Shown here piece by piece: positions 9,863-18,152 of a DNA stretch of 64,000 bases (positions within the stretch are counted from its first letter, which is position 1; every line of letters starts with the position of its first letter). Both the position numbers and the translations under genes were made by a program. Origin of the DNA: Chitinophagaceae bacterium (lineage in GTDB: Bacteria; Bacteroidota; Bacteroidia; Chitinophagales; Chitinophagaceae); NCBI GenBank assembly GCA_016713085.1, contig JADJPV010000001.1, forward strand, positions 1,054,001-1,118,000. The letters are read 5' to 3'. The notes below the pieces were generated by a model. The model was not told the DNA's origin. It did not search any database and saw nothing but the letters and a program-made list of their open reading frames with translations.

Positions 9863-10102
9863 ATGAGTTCAAAATCAATTATACTTATACTCGTTGATTT
9901 ATTTATCTTCATTGTACTACTGAGGATCGTAATTGGAAACTTCAAAGAAATTAAAAGGTGCTTTTGGTTTTTGATTAAGCCCGACATAATATCAATTGTC
10001 GACAAGTCCTTTACAAAGGACTTTAATTACACATACAAGTTTTTGTTCGTTGCAATAATAATGTTTGTAATAATTTGTGGCGAGATTTTCTTTTTCTACT
10101 AA
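9863..10102 (+). CDS. Small two-helix membrane protein of unknown function
   Basis: 79 aa. Two hydrophobic segments (about residues 5-25, IILILVDLFIFIVLLRIVIG, and about 58-78, FLFVAIIMFVIICGEIFFFY) flank a basic, aromatic-rich loop. I recognise no family. It stands alone 78 bp after the TonB receptor and is more AT-rich than its neighbours. Start ATG is at 9863. It could be a late accessory gene; that it is expressed is not shown by the sequence. Confidence 0.45.
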   Translation: MSSKSIILILVDLFIFIVLLRIVIGNFKEIKRCFWFLIKPDIISIVDKSFTKDFNYTYKFLFVAIIMFVIICGEIFFFY

Positions 10103-10142
10103 TCTTTGCTGCTTTGCCTATGCTATCTGTAGTTTATAATGT

Positions 10143-10889
10143 TTATTTCACCGGCGGGCAATCCCAACTGTTCTTTTTCCCAAAGCGGTAAATAACACCA
10201 ACCGACACACTGTAATAATGATCTTTAAACCGTGGGTTAGCAGCTTTGCTGAATCCATCGAGGTAATCGGTAAACATATTTCTGTAGGATATTTCTCCAT
10301 TAATTACAATTCTCGGTGATACTGCATAACGCAATCCTGCACCAACAGGTATGGAAGGTATTAAAACAGGTGTGCGGTGTGCGGCATCCTGTGCAATTCG
10401 TGCAGGCAAATCTTCTTCCAGTGAAAAATGTGTTGAATTGAAATTACTCCAGTCACGGCGAATACGTGTATAGCTCACCCCAACTCCGGCAAAAGCATAG
10501 GGAGATATTTTTTTACCCACTTCATCCCAACCCCATGGGCTCCATACAATTTGCGGCGATAGTTCAATTAAAGGTGTCTTGAATTTAAAATTCCTGTACT
10601 GGTGATAAGCAGGCGTGTTATATTTTGATTCATCTCCTTTTAAGGAAGCAAAGGAAAGGTTCAGCCGCAGGGCCAGTGTTGAATTAAGCTTTCTTGATCC
10701 GTGAATTGCAATACCGGGCTTTACTGTTTTCCATGAACCAATGGCACTGGGCGATAAATCACCCTGATACACATATCCACCCACATTAATACCCACTTCA
10801 TACTTTGAACTTTTTTGCTGTGCATGTAAAGGAGACCCGTGAGTGGCGAAATAAAAAATGAAGAATAAGATACAGACACGACTATTCAT
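10143..10889 (-). CDS. DUF6089-like outer-membrane beta-barrel protein
   Basis: 248 aa. Signal peptide (about 1-23, ending THGSPLHAQ), then alternating beta strands with the family hallmarks YQGDLSP near the start, YAFAGVGVSYTRIRRDW in the middle and FTDYLDGFSKAANPRFKDHYYSVSVG near the end. These fit small Bacteroidota surface barrels of the OmpA/DUF6089 kind. A paralogue with the same layout is encoded at 44469-45320. Function is unknown, probably structural or gliding/secretion related. It is read alone and divergently from the riboswitch unit. Confidence 0.75.
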   Translation of the reverse strand: MNSRVCILFFIFYFATHGSPLHAQQKSSKYEVGINVGGYVYQGDLSPSAIGSWKTVKPGIAIHGSRKLNSTLALRLNLSFASLKGDESKYNTPAYHQYRNFKFKTPLIELSPQIVWSPWGWDEVGKKISPYAFAGVGVSYTRIRRDWSNFNSTHFSLEEDLPARIAQDAAHRTPVLIPSIPVGAGLRYAVSPRIVINGEISYRNMFTDYLDGFSKAANPRFKDHYYSVSVGVIYRFGKKNSWDCPPVK

Positions 10890-11084
10890 ACAAATTGATT
10901 TAAGGTTTAAGCATCAATGGTTCTGATAAGAACAGTCGTTTGGCAAGAATAGAGTGTATGACAGATCAGCGGATAAAAAAGAAACGCAGAATCAATTAAA
11001 TCAATATGCCGGATATGTTAAAAACATCTTATGATCTGATTTTTTTTTCATCTGCACATATGTGAATAATCCTGTATAAACAAA
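10890..11084. other. Divergent intergenic stretch without recognised gene
   Basis: This is the left part of a 552-bp gap. It must hold the promoter of the minus-strand DUF6089 gene, but I see no exact TAnnTTTG box and no RNA structure here. The rest of the gap is the B12 riboswitch and its promoter. Confidence 0.5.
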
Positions 11085-11116
11085 TTTGAATCTCCAATTC
11101 CGCTCCCCTACTTTTG
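11085..11116 (+). promoter_or_regulatory. Bacteroidota primary-sigma promoter of the riboswitch transcript
   Basis: TTTG at 11085-11088 and TACTTTTG at 11109-11116, with a 20-bp gap, match the published TTTG-N19-21-TAnnTTTG consensus exactly. The transcript should start a few bases later, right at the 5' end of the cobalamin aptamer. Confidence 0.85.
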
Positions 11117-11312
11117 CAACCGTAGCGGTTCCTGACGTTCACAGTCGGGATTAAAAGGGAAGTCCGGTGTAAATCCGGCGCTATCCCCGTAGCTGTAAAG
11201 CGATGCCTCAACCCCTGAAGAGGAGTAAGGCAACATCTCAATCTACTTAGCCACTGAATAATATTCGGGAAGGCGTATTGAGTTGATCGTTGAGCCAGAA
11301 GACCTGCCGGTA
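11117..11312 (+). promoter_or_regulatory. Cobalamin (B12) riboswitch
   Basis: Ligand-binding leader RNA that lowers expression of the downstream receptor when cobalamin is plentiful. Conserved blocks appear in order: GCGGTTCCTGAC near 11125, the GGGAAGTCCGGTG / AAATCCGGCGC hairpin (11157-11181), CCCCGTAGCTG, the GCCACTG segment near 11250, and the B12 box GAGCCAGAAGACCTGCC at 11292-11308. A short inverted repeat TCCCGATA/TATCGGGA (11314-11331) follows and may belong to the expression platform. It has no T-run, so control is more likely at translation than by termination. It lies about 130 bp ahead of the BtuB-like gene. Confidence 0.93.
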
Positions 11313-11441
11313 CTCCCGATAAATATCGGGATCAAAATTCATTTTGCTTTCGGGTGAAAAGCGTGAAGTGTAAAAGCTGCAAGGCATTTATATTTCCATC
11401 TCTTTTTTTTCTGAAAGCAGTCACAACAAAATTTTTCTATT

Positions 11442-13370
11442 ATGAAAAAAACGTTTTTGTTGTTGACTGCATCAATCATCGGCAGTCAACTATCAGCACA
11501 GGACAGTTCCAAATCCAGACAATTAGACGAAGTGATCATCACTGCCAACAGGATGGAACAAAAACAATCGCAAACAGGTAAAGTAGTAACAGTTATCGGT
11601 AAAGATGTACTGGAAAAAAGCCCCGGCAAATCAGTAGCACAGGTTTTAAACGAACAGGCAGGCATTACAATTAACGGCGCACTCAGCAATGCTGGCACGG
11701 TGCAAACAGTATTTATGCGTGGTGCAGCCAGCGGAAGAGTGTTGATACTGATTGATGGAATTCCTATTGGCGATCCCTCTTTTATCAGCAATGAATTTGA
11801 TCTCAACTTTCTTTCCATCAATGACGTAACAAGAATTGAAATTGCAAAAGGTGCTCAGTCAACTTTGTACGGAAGTGATGCAGTGGCTGGTGTTATCAAT
11901 ATCATCACTACCCGAAAGAATATTACCAAGCCATTCCACATTAAATCAACTGTTACAGCAGGCAATTACAATTCCTTTCGTGGTAACCTGCAATTATTTG
12001 GCAATGCAGGAAAGCTCAGTTATCAAACAAGATATTCAACCATTAACACGGGTGGTTTTTCTGCAGCAAAAGACAGCAGCGGAAACAAAGGTTTTGATAA
12101 AGACGGTTATCATGGAAATATCATCAATGCTTCTGTACAATATCAATCAACCAAACAGCTGAGTCTTCGGAGTTTTGTACAATACAGCAAGTACAAATCA
12201 GATGTGGATGCTTCAGCTTTTACAGATGATAAAGATTTTACCATCCGCAATGCAAATCTTACAACAGGTGCAGGTTTTACATTTAAAAATGATGCTGTTG
12301 CAGTAAATGGAAATTATCAGTACAGTGAAAATAACCGTCATTTCCTCAACGACAGCGGGGATATTTCCGGGTTTTCAACTTATATAAGTGATGATTACTT
12401 CAGCAAGAGCCAGTTTGTTGAATTGTATGCAACAGTAAAACTGAATAAATCATTCACATTATTACAGGGAGCTGATTACAGGTATGGTTCTTTTAACAAC
12501 CAGTATCTTTCTATCAGCAGTTATGGCCCTTTCCCAACCAAGTTCAATGATACTTCAGTGAGTCAATCATCCTTATATGCTTCTGTTATTTATAATGGGT
12601 TGAATGAAAAACTGAACATTGAACTTGGCGGACGTTTAAATGTACACAGCCGCTACGGAAGCAATTATACCTACACGTTTAATCCGAGTTATAACATCAC
12701 CAAAAATGTACGTGTATTTGGAAGTATTGCATCAGGATTTAAAGCTCCGGGATTGTATCAACTCTACTCAGGCTATGGTAATGCAAACCTGAAACCCGAA
12801 GAAAGTAAAAACGTTGAATTCGGCATACAGCATCAAACAGCATCCATCAAACACAGGCTTGTTTATTTTTACCGTGAAATAAAATCAGGAATTGATTTTG
12901 ATTATGTAAACTATACTTACTTCAACTTCCCAAAACAGTTTGTGCGTGGACTTGAATATGAAGCTTCTGTTCAAATCAATAAATCATTCGGCATAACCGG
13001 TAACTACAGTTATGTAAATGGAACAGAATTTTCACAAAGCAGACTGACCTTTAATGACACAGCATACAGTTACCTGCTTCGCCGTCCTGTTCACCAGTTC
13101 AATCTTACCGCTGCTTATAACTGCAAACAATTTTCTGCATCAGTGAGCGGAAAATATGTAAGTGAACGTTTTGATGTGGCAGGCTACCAGGTAAAAGACA
13201 CAAAGCTGAAAGGATATTTTTTGCTGAATGCCTATGCTGAATATCAGCTGAATAACCATATTAAGTTTTTTGCTGATGCACAAAACATCAGTAATACAGA
13301 TTTCTACGATTTGAGAGGATTCAACAGCATTCCTTTCATGACCAACGCAGGAGTTACCGTTAACTGGTAA
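11442..13370 (+). CDS. btuB: BtuB-like TonB-dependent receptor, probably for cobalamin
   Basis: A 642-aa outer-membrane receptor. Signal peptide MKKTFLLLTASIIGSQLSAQ, TonB-box-like region LDEVIITANR (about 28-37), plug domain (about 45-155) with GRVLILIDGIPIGD and IEIAKGAQSTLYGSDAVAGVINI, then a barrel ending FMTNAGVTVNW. The LDEVIITANR and NIITTR features are typical of BtuB-type receptors. The strongest evidence for the substrate is the B12 riboswitch directly upstream. A cobalamin-using light sensor (CarH-type) is encoded at 52275-53160, so imported B12 has a visible use in this region. No BtuFCD genes are adjacent. Confidence 0.88.
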   Translation: MKKTFLLLTASIIGSQLSAQDSSKSRQLDEVIITANRMEQKQSQTGKVVTVIGKDVLEKSPGKSVAQVLNEQAGITINGALSNAGTVQTVFMRGAASGRVLILIDGIPIGDPSFISNEFDLNFLSINDVTRIEIAKGAQSTLYGSDAVAGVINIITTRKNITKPFHIKSTVTAGNYNSFRGNLQLFGNAGKLSYQTRYSTINTGGFSAAKDSSGNKGFDKDGYHGNIINASVQYQSTKQLSLRSFVQYSKYKSDVDASAFTDDKDFTIRNANLTTGAGFTFKNDAVAVNGNYQYSENNRHFLNDSGDISGFSTYISDDYFSKSQFVELYATVKLNKSFTLLQGADYRYGSFNNQYLSISSYGPFPTKFNDTSVSQSSLYASVIYNGLNEKLNIELGGRLNVHSRYGSNYTYTFNPSYNITKNVRVFGSIASGFKAPGLYQLYSGYGNANLKPEESKNVEFGIQHQTASIKHRLVYFYREIKSGIDFDYVNYTYFNFPKQFVRGLEYEASVQINKSFGITGNYSYVNGTEFSQSRLTFNDTAYSYLLRRPVHQFNLTAAYNCKQFSASVSGKYVSERFDVAGYQVKDTKLKGYFLLNAYAEYQLNNHIKFFADAQNISNTDFYDLRGFNSIPFMTNAGVTVNW

Positions 13371-13386
13371 ATCTTTTCATCAAAGT

Positions 13387-13421
13387 GTAAAGCATCTCTC
13401 TCGGAGGGATGCTTTACTTTT
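13387..13421 (+). terminator. Terminator of the BtuB-like gene, overlapping the next promoter
   Basis: A 10-bp perfect inverted repeat (13387-13396 with 13408-13417) extends inward by further pairs to a short loop and is followed by TTTT. Its right arm and T-run are part of the -7 box of the next gene. Confidence 0.8.
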
Positions 13422-13422
13422 G
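13415..13422 (+). promoter_or_regulatory. -7 box of the marC gene
   Basis: TACTTTTG is an exact TAnnTTTG match, 15 bp before the ATG at 13438. No clear TTTG -33 box is seen. The site overlaps the terminator hairpin of the preceding gene. Confidence 0.5.
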
Positions 13423-13437
13423 TACAAACCAACTGCC

Positions 13438-14030
13438 ATGGAATTCGACATTAAAGAATTACTGACGCTCAGCTTTACACTTTTTGCGGTGATTGATATT
13501 GTTGGCTCTGTACCGATGCTGATCTCACTCAAAGAAAAAATGGGTGGCATTAATTCAGGCAAAGCAACCTTGATATCCGGTGGACTGATGGTATTATTCT
13601 TTTCCTCGGCAAACCTTTTTTAAATGTGCTGGGTGTTGATGTAAAGTCATTTGCTGTTGCAGGTTCCATTGTAATTTTTATTCTTGGATTGGAGATGGTT
13701 TTGGGTATAGAATTCTTTAAGCCCGAAAAAGATGCCAAAGCAGGAACAGTGGTTCCCATTGCATTTCCGTTGATTGCCGGATCGGGAACTTTAACAACTA
13801 TTATGTCGTTAAAAGCAACCTTTGAACGTTCAGACAGAAATGAGTGGATGATCCTCGTTGCTATATTTATTAACCTGGTCATCATCTATATTGTGCTCCG
13901 TTCACTCAACCGGATTCAAAAAGCATTAGGCCCTGCGGGATTAATCGCTGTACGAAAATTTTTTGGCGTAATATTGCTGGCCATTGCAGTAAAAATATTC
14001 GGAAGCAATGTAAGTGGGTTGATTAGATGA
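13438..14030 (+). CDS. MarC/UPF0056 family integral membrane protein, frameshifted
   Basis: About 197 aa when restored, with six predicted helices. The N-terminal half has FTLFAVIDIVGSVPMLISL and the C-terminal half FPLIAGSGTLTTIM, both family signatures. I chose the ATG at 13438 (MEFDIKELLTLSF) over an upstream TTG because it leaves room for the promoter. The frame is broken in a T6 run at 13616-13621. A seventh T gives ANLFLNVLGVDVKSFAVAG and joins the two halves, so a sequence error is likely. MarC proteins were once linked to drug resistance; their true role is unclear. Confidence 0.85.
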
Positions 14031-14092
14031 TTTGGAATTTAGATGTTGTTTTCATCAGCACATTTTCAAATCAGCAGATTGCCAAATTAACC

Positions 14093-14164
14093 GGCCTCGT
14101 AGTACAATGGATAGTATAAGAGTTTCCGAAGCTCCAGATCCAGGTTCGATTCCTGGCGAGGCCA
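14093..14164 (+). tRNA. tRNA-Arg (anticodon CCG)
   Basis: 72 nt with a perfect 7-bp acceptor stem (GGCCTCG with CGAGGCC), a 5-bp T stem (CCAGG/CCTGG) around TTCGATT, and discriminator A at 14164. Anticodon loop TTCCGAA places CCG at 14126-14128, exactly positions 34-36. It reads the Arg codon CGG. The 3' CCA is not encoded. Confidence 0.93.
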
Positions 14165-14170
14165 CTGATA

Positions 14171-14200
14171 AAAATGCTGCTCCAAAGAGCAGCATTTTTA
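14171..14200 (+). terminator. Terminator after tRNA-Arg
   Basis: Perfect 12-bp stem (14171-14182 with 14187-14198) with loop CAAA and a T-rich tail, seven bases after the tRNA. The A-run on the left arm means it may also act for minus-strand transcripts. Confidence 0.85.
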
Positions 14201-14242
14201 TTTCAATACAATTTGTTTTGTATTTATTCGCATAGAAAAGCT

Positions 14243-15181
14243 TTATGGCAATTGAAACTGCTGGAAAAAATCCCACAATAAATTATTTGCACTGATTACC
14301 TGTGATGGAGTATCGCTGATGGGGCCACCGGGTAATCCACCGGGCCAGCCATGACCGCCATCCTGCGTTAAGTAATACTCTATGGTTACATTACCGCTGC
14401 AGGAAGACCATTTAGTAAGTTTATAATCTCCGTTATTAATAATGATCTGCGAAGGGTTGACACAATTATTTTTTAACGACCATACATTCATTACAGAATC
14501 AAGGGGATGATAATAAACTCCTGTTAAACCAATTCCTCCCTGGTAAGGAACTTTTGTATCTAACACAGAATGCATATGCAAAACCGGAACAGGCCTTGAA
14601 GGATTGCAGGGTTGCGTTACCATCATTGTACAGCCACTTGGTGCAATGGCAGCAATTTTGTCTGGTACTTCACAGGCAAGCCTGTATGATAACATACCGC
14701 CATTTGAATGCCCTGTGGCATATACTTTCTTTGCGTTTATTTTATACGAAGCCGTTAATTTATCTATCAGCTGGGAAATAAATTTTACATCATTAATATT
14801 ATTGTCTCTTGCATATTCACAACAGCCTCCTGCATTCCAGGTTCTCGCTGCAATTGGGCCTGTACTTTTTACACCCTCCGGATAAACTACAATAAAGTTT
14901 GAAGCATTTGCTTTTTCTGTAAGCTTTGATGTGGTTTCAAACTGGTTGGCATCACCTCCGCCACCATGCATGGCAATCACCAGTGAAAAACCGGACGATT
15001 CATAATAATTGGGAGGAAGGTTCAGCGTATATGTTCTTACCAATCCATCTATAGTGATGGTTTCATTAAAACGGTACACTTTAGGCGGTGCCGGGCTATT
15101 GCTTTTGCAGGCTGTAAACAAACTGATAAACAGGAAAAGAATAACTGAAACAGCAGTTGTTCTGCGCAGGAAGTTTTTCAT
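14243..15181 (-). CDS. PHB-depolymerase/feruloyl-esterase family lipoprotein (LpqC-like)
   Basis: A 312-aa secreted alpha/beta hydrolase. I chose the ATG at 15181 because it opens a lipoprotein signal peptide with lipobox LFTAC (Cys25). Catalytic residues are visible: Ser159 in GHSNGG, Asp208 in HSVLDTKVPY and His277 in DGGHGWPGG. The oxyanion-hole segment is AMHGGGGDANQF (about 70-81). The family cleaves short-chain polyhydroxyalkanoates or feruloyl/acetyl esters of plant polysaccharides; the substrate here is not determined. It is probably anchored in the outer membrane. It is read alone between the tRNA terminator and the YgiD terminator. Confidence 0.85.
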   Translation of the reverse strand: MKNFLRRTTAVSVILFLFISLFTACKSNSPAPPKVYRFNETITIDGLVRTYTLNLPPNYYESSGFSLVIAMHGGGGDANQFETTSKLTEKANASNFIVVYPEGVKSTGPIAARTWNAGGCCEYARDNNINDVKFISQLIDKLTASYKINAKKVYATGHSNGGMLSYRLACEVPDKIAAIAPSGCTMMVTQPCNPSRPVPVLHMHSVLDTKVPYQGGIGLTGVYYHPLDSVMNVWSLKNNCVNPSQIIINNGDYKLTKWSSCSGNVTIEYYLTQDGGHGWPGGLPGGPISDTPSQVISANNLLWDFFQQFQLP

Positions 15182-15286
15182 TGAATTAGTTTTTATGCCT
15201 GGTAAGACTGGATTTCTCAGAAAACGTTTAAATGAGAAAATAATTTTGCCGGTAAGCAATAAAGTTTTCAGCATTTCTGAAGGCAA

Positions 15287-15316
15287 TAAAAAAGCCACCT
15301 GATCCACAGGTGGCTT
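15287..15316 (-). terminator. Terminator after the ygiD-like gene
   Basis: 10-bp perfect stem (15292-15301 with 15307-15316), loop ATCCA. The A-run at 15288-15293 becomes the T-tail on the minus strand. It sits 28 bp after the stop of the ygiD-like gene. Confidence 0.8.
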
Positions 15317-15343
15317 ATATTTTAATGAATGAGGTTTATTCTC

Positions 15344-16225
15344 CTATCCAACTTTCACCGAGGTCATCGTTAGCGAACCGCCTACTGCCTTATCATTAAA
15401 AAATGAAACAGCTTCCTTACTGTTCTTCAACCCTAAGGTGTACAATAAAGGCAGGTAATGTTCAGGAGTGGGAATAGACAGTAATGCTTCTCTCCCCAGC
15501 GATTGATAATTAATCAACTGACTATGCTGATTATTACCAATCAGTTCTTTGAATTTATCATTCATCTGTAATGCCCAGTCGAAACCATATTCCGGTTCAT
15601 CTAATTTATCCCATGCAACCATGCGAAGATTATGCACCATATTACCGCTGCCAATAATCAAAATTCCTTTCTTTCGTAAACTGTACAATTCCTTTGCCAG
15701 TTCATAATGATACTGCGGGCCTTTTGTATAATCAATACTCAACTGCAATACGGGTATATCTGCTTTGGGATACATATGCCGGATGATTGTCCATGCACCA
15801 TGATCCAACCCCCAATCATGATTTAATCCAACTTCGACAGAATGAATGAGTGAGGCTGTTTCTTTTGCCAGTACAGGATTGCCGGGTGCAGGATACTGAA
15901 CATCAAACAACGCTTGTGGGAATCCACCAAAGTCATGAATGGTTTTTGGAAAATCCATCGCTGTGATATGCGTGCCCTTTGTAAACCAATGTGCTGATAC
16001 CACCAGCACTGCTTTTGGCGTTGGAATTTCTTTCGCCATCTGGCTCCAGCGCCGGCTGAATTCATTGTCTTCAATTCCATTCATGGGTGAACCATGACCA
16101 ATGAACAGAACAGGCATCAGTTGATCCTGTTCTGTTAAGTCATCTGTAAATCGGTTGAATGCGGCTAATCCTGTCATACCTGCTGCTCCTGTTATAAGTG
16201 TTTGTATAAATTGTTTCCGTTTCAT
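15344..16225 (-). CDS. ygiD: YgiD/LigB-type extradiol dioxygenase (4,5-DOPA dioxygenase family)
   Basis: 293 aa. Family enzymes open catechol rings such as DOPA between carbons 4 and 5 using a metal held by histidines. Visible ligands and motifs: His44 in FIGHGSPMNG, His79 in VVSAHW, and GLDHGAWTIIRHM in the middle. An N-terminal stretch (about 1-22: KRKQFIQTLITGAAGMTGLAA) looks like a signal or anchor, which most YgiD proteins lack; export is possible but it is not a clear Tat motif. It leads into the DoxX/YceI group upstream on the same strand and ends at a terminator. Confidence 0.85.
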   Translation of the reverse strand: MKRKQFIQTLITGAAGMTGLAAFNRFTDDLTEQDQLMPVLFIGHGSPMNGIEDNEFSRRWSQMAKEIPTPKAVLVVSAHWFTKGTHITAMDFPKTIHDFGGFPQALFDVQYPAPGNPVLAKETASLIHSVEVGLNHDWGLDHGAWTIIRHMYPKADIPVLQLSIDYTKGPQYHYELAKELYSLRKKGILIIGSGNMVHNLRMVAWDKLDEPEYGFDWALQMNDKFKELIGNNQHSQLINYQSLGREALLSIPTPEHYLPLLYTLGLKNSKEAVSFFNDKAVGGSLTMTSVKVG

Positions 16226-16310
16226 GTATCAACTCCTTCTTAAAATAATACTTCTGTTGCAATATTCAAATAGAGGGCCTCATGAGTGGTACGAAACTTC
16301 GTTGATTTGG

Positions 16311-16751
16311 TTACCGGTTACTGTAAACAACGGACAATTGTTTTTTCTGAATCAATCCATCAACAGAATATCTACCGCTGCCGGTAATGAATAATACTAC
16401 ATACAGCAGTAAGAAATGAATACCCGGTTCTTTGTTGGAAAACGGATCAGCTGCATGAATCATCAATACTGCTACCAGCATTGTAATCGCCAAAGGAATT
16501 ACTGCCAGTCTTGTTCCAAAACCCACAAGGATAAAAATGGAACAGACTACTTCTGCAAAAACGGTGAGGCCTAATGCAAATGCAGGACTCATGCCGAATA
16601 AACCCGGAAACTGAATTGGATCACCTGAAAATAATGTTTCCAGTTTAGGTAATCCGTGATACAGCATCAATGCTGCTACAGCCACTCTTGTAATGAGGAT
16701 CGCCACATCTACACTTTTTGGGCTGTTTGTTACACTCAATATCTTTTTCAT
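16311..16751 (-). CDS. DoxX family membrane protein
   Basis: 146 aa with four hydrophobic helices. Signatures ALMLYHGLPKLETLFSGD (about 32-49) and FAEVVCSIFILVGFGTRLAVIPLAITML (about 65-92) are typical of DoxX. The family is linked to redox and thiosulfate or stress responses; its exact reaction is not known. It follows the YceI gene by 42 bp on the same strand, so these and probably the YgiD gene form a stress-type group next to a Crp/Fnr regulator. Confidence 0.85.
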   Translation of the reverse strand: MKKILSVTNSPKSVDVAILITRVAVAALMLYHGLPKLETLFSGDPIQFPGLFGMSPAFALGLTVFAEVVCSIFILVGFGTRLAVIPLAITMLVAVLMIHAADPFSNKEPGIHFLLLYVVLFITGSGRYSVDGLIQKKQLSVVYSNR

Positions 16752-16793
16752 GTTAATTTTCTTTATGCTTTTTTTACGATTTCCTTTAACTGC

Positions 16794-17363
16794 TTATTGT
16801 GCAAATTCTCCATCAGCTTTAATACGCACATCATCACTGATCATTGGTGCAGGGAAACCATTGCCTAAACCGAAATCAGAACGCTTAATAGTACCTGTTA
16901 ACTGAAAACCGGCAGTAGGTTTCTTCGACATTGGGTTTTCAATCAAACCTCTGTACTGCAGATTCATGGTTACTTCTTTGGTAATACCATGCAGTGTAAG
17001 ATTGCCTGTAAGTTTATAAGCATCTTTTCCTGTTTTTTTAATTGATGTGCTTTTGAAGGTCAGTTCAGGATATTTCGCTGCATCAAAAAAGTCACCACTC
17101 TTCAGGTGATTGTTTCTTGCTTCAATACGAGTATCGATTGATGCAACTTTTGCATTCAATGCAAATACTGCATCGCTGAAATCGGGTTTGGTTGATTCGA
17201 TGTTCACATCAAAATCATTAAATACACCCGATACATCTGATACGCCAAGATGTGTAACTGTAAAGGTTAACTGTGAATGTGCTTTGTCGTTTTTCCATAC
17301 AGTTACTGCTGTGAATGCTGATGCCAGGAAAAATAAAGAAAGGATGATTGCTGTTTTTTTCAT
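16794..17363 (-). CDS. YceI family periplasmic lipocalin-like protein
   Basis: 189 aa. Signal peptide (about 1-19), then the YceI fold: WKNDKAHSQLTFTVTHLGVSDVSG (about 24-46), ARNNHLKSGDFFDAAKYPE (the family motif HL+S.DFFD...YP, about 83-101) and a C-terminal SDFGLGNGF...ISDDVRI motif. Members bind isoprenoid or fatty amide ligands in a beta barrel. It lies between an NADP-binding protein gene (35 bp upstream) and DoxX. Confidence 0.9.
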   Translation of the reverse strand: MKKTAIILSLFFLASAFTAVTVWKNDKAHSQLTFTVTHLGVSDVSGVFNDFDVNIESTKPDFSDAVFALNAKVASIDTRIEARNNHLKSGDFFDAAKYPELTFKSTSIKKTGKDAYKLTGNLTLHGITKEVTMNLQYRGLIENPMSKKPTAGFQLTGTIKRSDFGLGNGFPAPMISDDVRIKADGEFAQ

Positions 17364-17398
17364 TGTTTTTGTTTGAATTGATTATTTAAATAGTTGAA

Positions 17399-18061
17399 TT
17401 AATTGTGTAAGATTTTCCAGCCTGCCTGCCAGTTATACTGGTTCCTGATGCTGAGCTGAATCATGAGCAGCTGCATATTCTCCAGCGTTTTGCTCACAGA
17501 TAAATTACCGGCTATAATAGGATTGAAACCGGCAGTATGAACCAGTTCTGCAACTGTTCCTAATGCTGCATCATGATTTCCTGCAACAAAGGCATCAACC
17601 TGTTTTCCATCAATCACCGGCTGCATAAAATCAGCAGCGTAAGTGGTATTAAACGCTTTGATCACTTTTGAATCGGGCAATAATTTCTGTAATTCTTCTG
17701 CTGCGCTTGTATCAGCAGCAGTGAGTAATCCATCATAGGATGCATTCAGCGGGTTGGAAATACTGATCACTATTTTCTGACTGGCTACCTCTTTAATTTT
17801 TTCCGCTATCTCTGCTTCTGCTTCATACGGAACAGCGAGTATAATAATATCTGCTTCCCAGCTGGCTTCATACGCACATTGAATGGTTTCAAAATCGGCA
17901 GCGGGAGACTGTTCCCTGATTTCATCACCCAGTATGTTCAGCTGTTCTTCCTCTCTTGAAAAAAGAAGCAAACGGTCATTGCCTTTTGACAATGCTTTGG
18001 AAATCGCCTTCCCCATATTTCCTGTGGCCCCTATTACTGCGATTGTTTTCTTTGTTTGCAT
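17399..18061 (-). CDS. NADPH-dependent F420-reductase-like (NpdG-type) Rossmann protein
   Basis: About 220 aa. The N-terminus VIGATGNMGKAISKAL is a dinucleotide-binding fold. SISNPLNASYDGL and KAFNTTYAADFMQP match the NADP-dependent oxidoreductase/F420 reductase family. I prefer the ATG at 18061 over a TTG at 18082. Bacteroidota do not usually make F420, so the natural acceptor is probably another compound. It is the gene nearest to the Crp/Fnr regulator 91 bp upstream on the same strand. Confidence 0.8.
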   Translation of the reverse strand: MQTKKTIAVIGATGNMGKAISKALSKGNDRLLLFSREEEQLNILGDEIREQSPAADFETIQCAYEASWEADIIILAVPYEAEAEIAEKIKEVASQKIVISISNPLNASYDGLLTAADTSAAEELQKLLPDSKVIKAFNTTYAADFMQPVIDGKQVDAFVAGNHDAALGTVAELVHTAGFNPIIAGNLSVSKTLENMQLLMIQLSIRNQYNWQAGWKILHN

Positions 18062-18152
18062 ATCATTGATTTGATAAGGCAAAGCTACACCCGTATCAAT
18101 GGGTCATCCAATGACATGTGACAAGAAAAAGCATTGACATTTGTCAAGAAGA

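Noticed and set aside
11029..11241. A 70-codon open frame on the minus strand over the riboswitch
   Set aside because: It lies antisense to the conserved aptamer and promoter, has no family features and no promoter of its own.
14032..14235. A 67-codon plus-strand frame and its 73-codon antisense partner over the tRNA
   Set aside because: Both are translations of the tRNA and its terminator.
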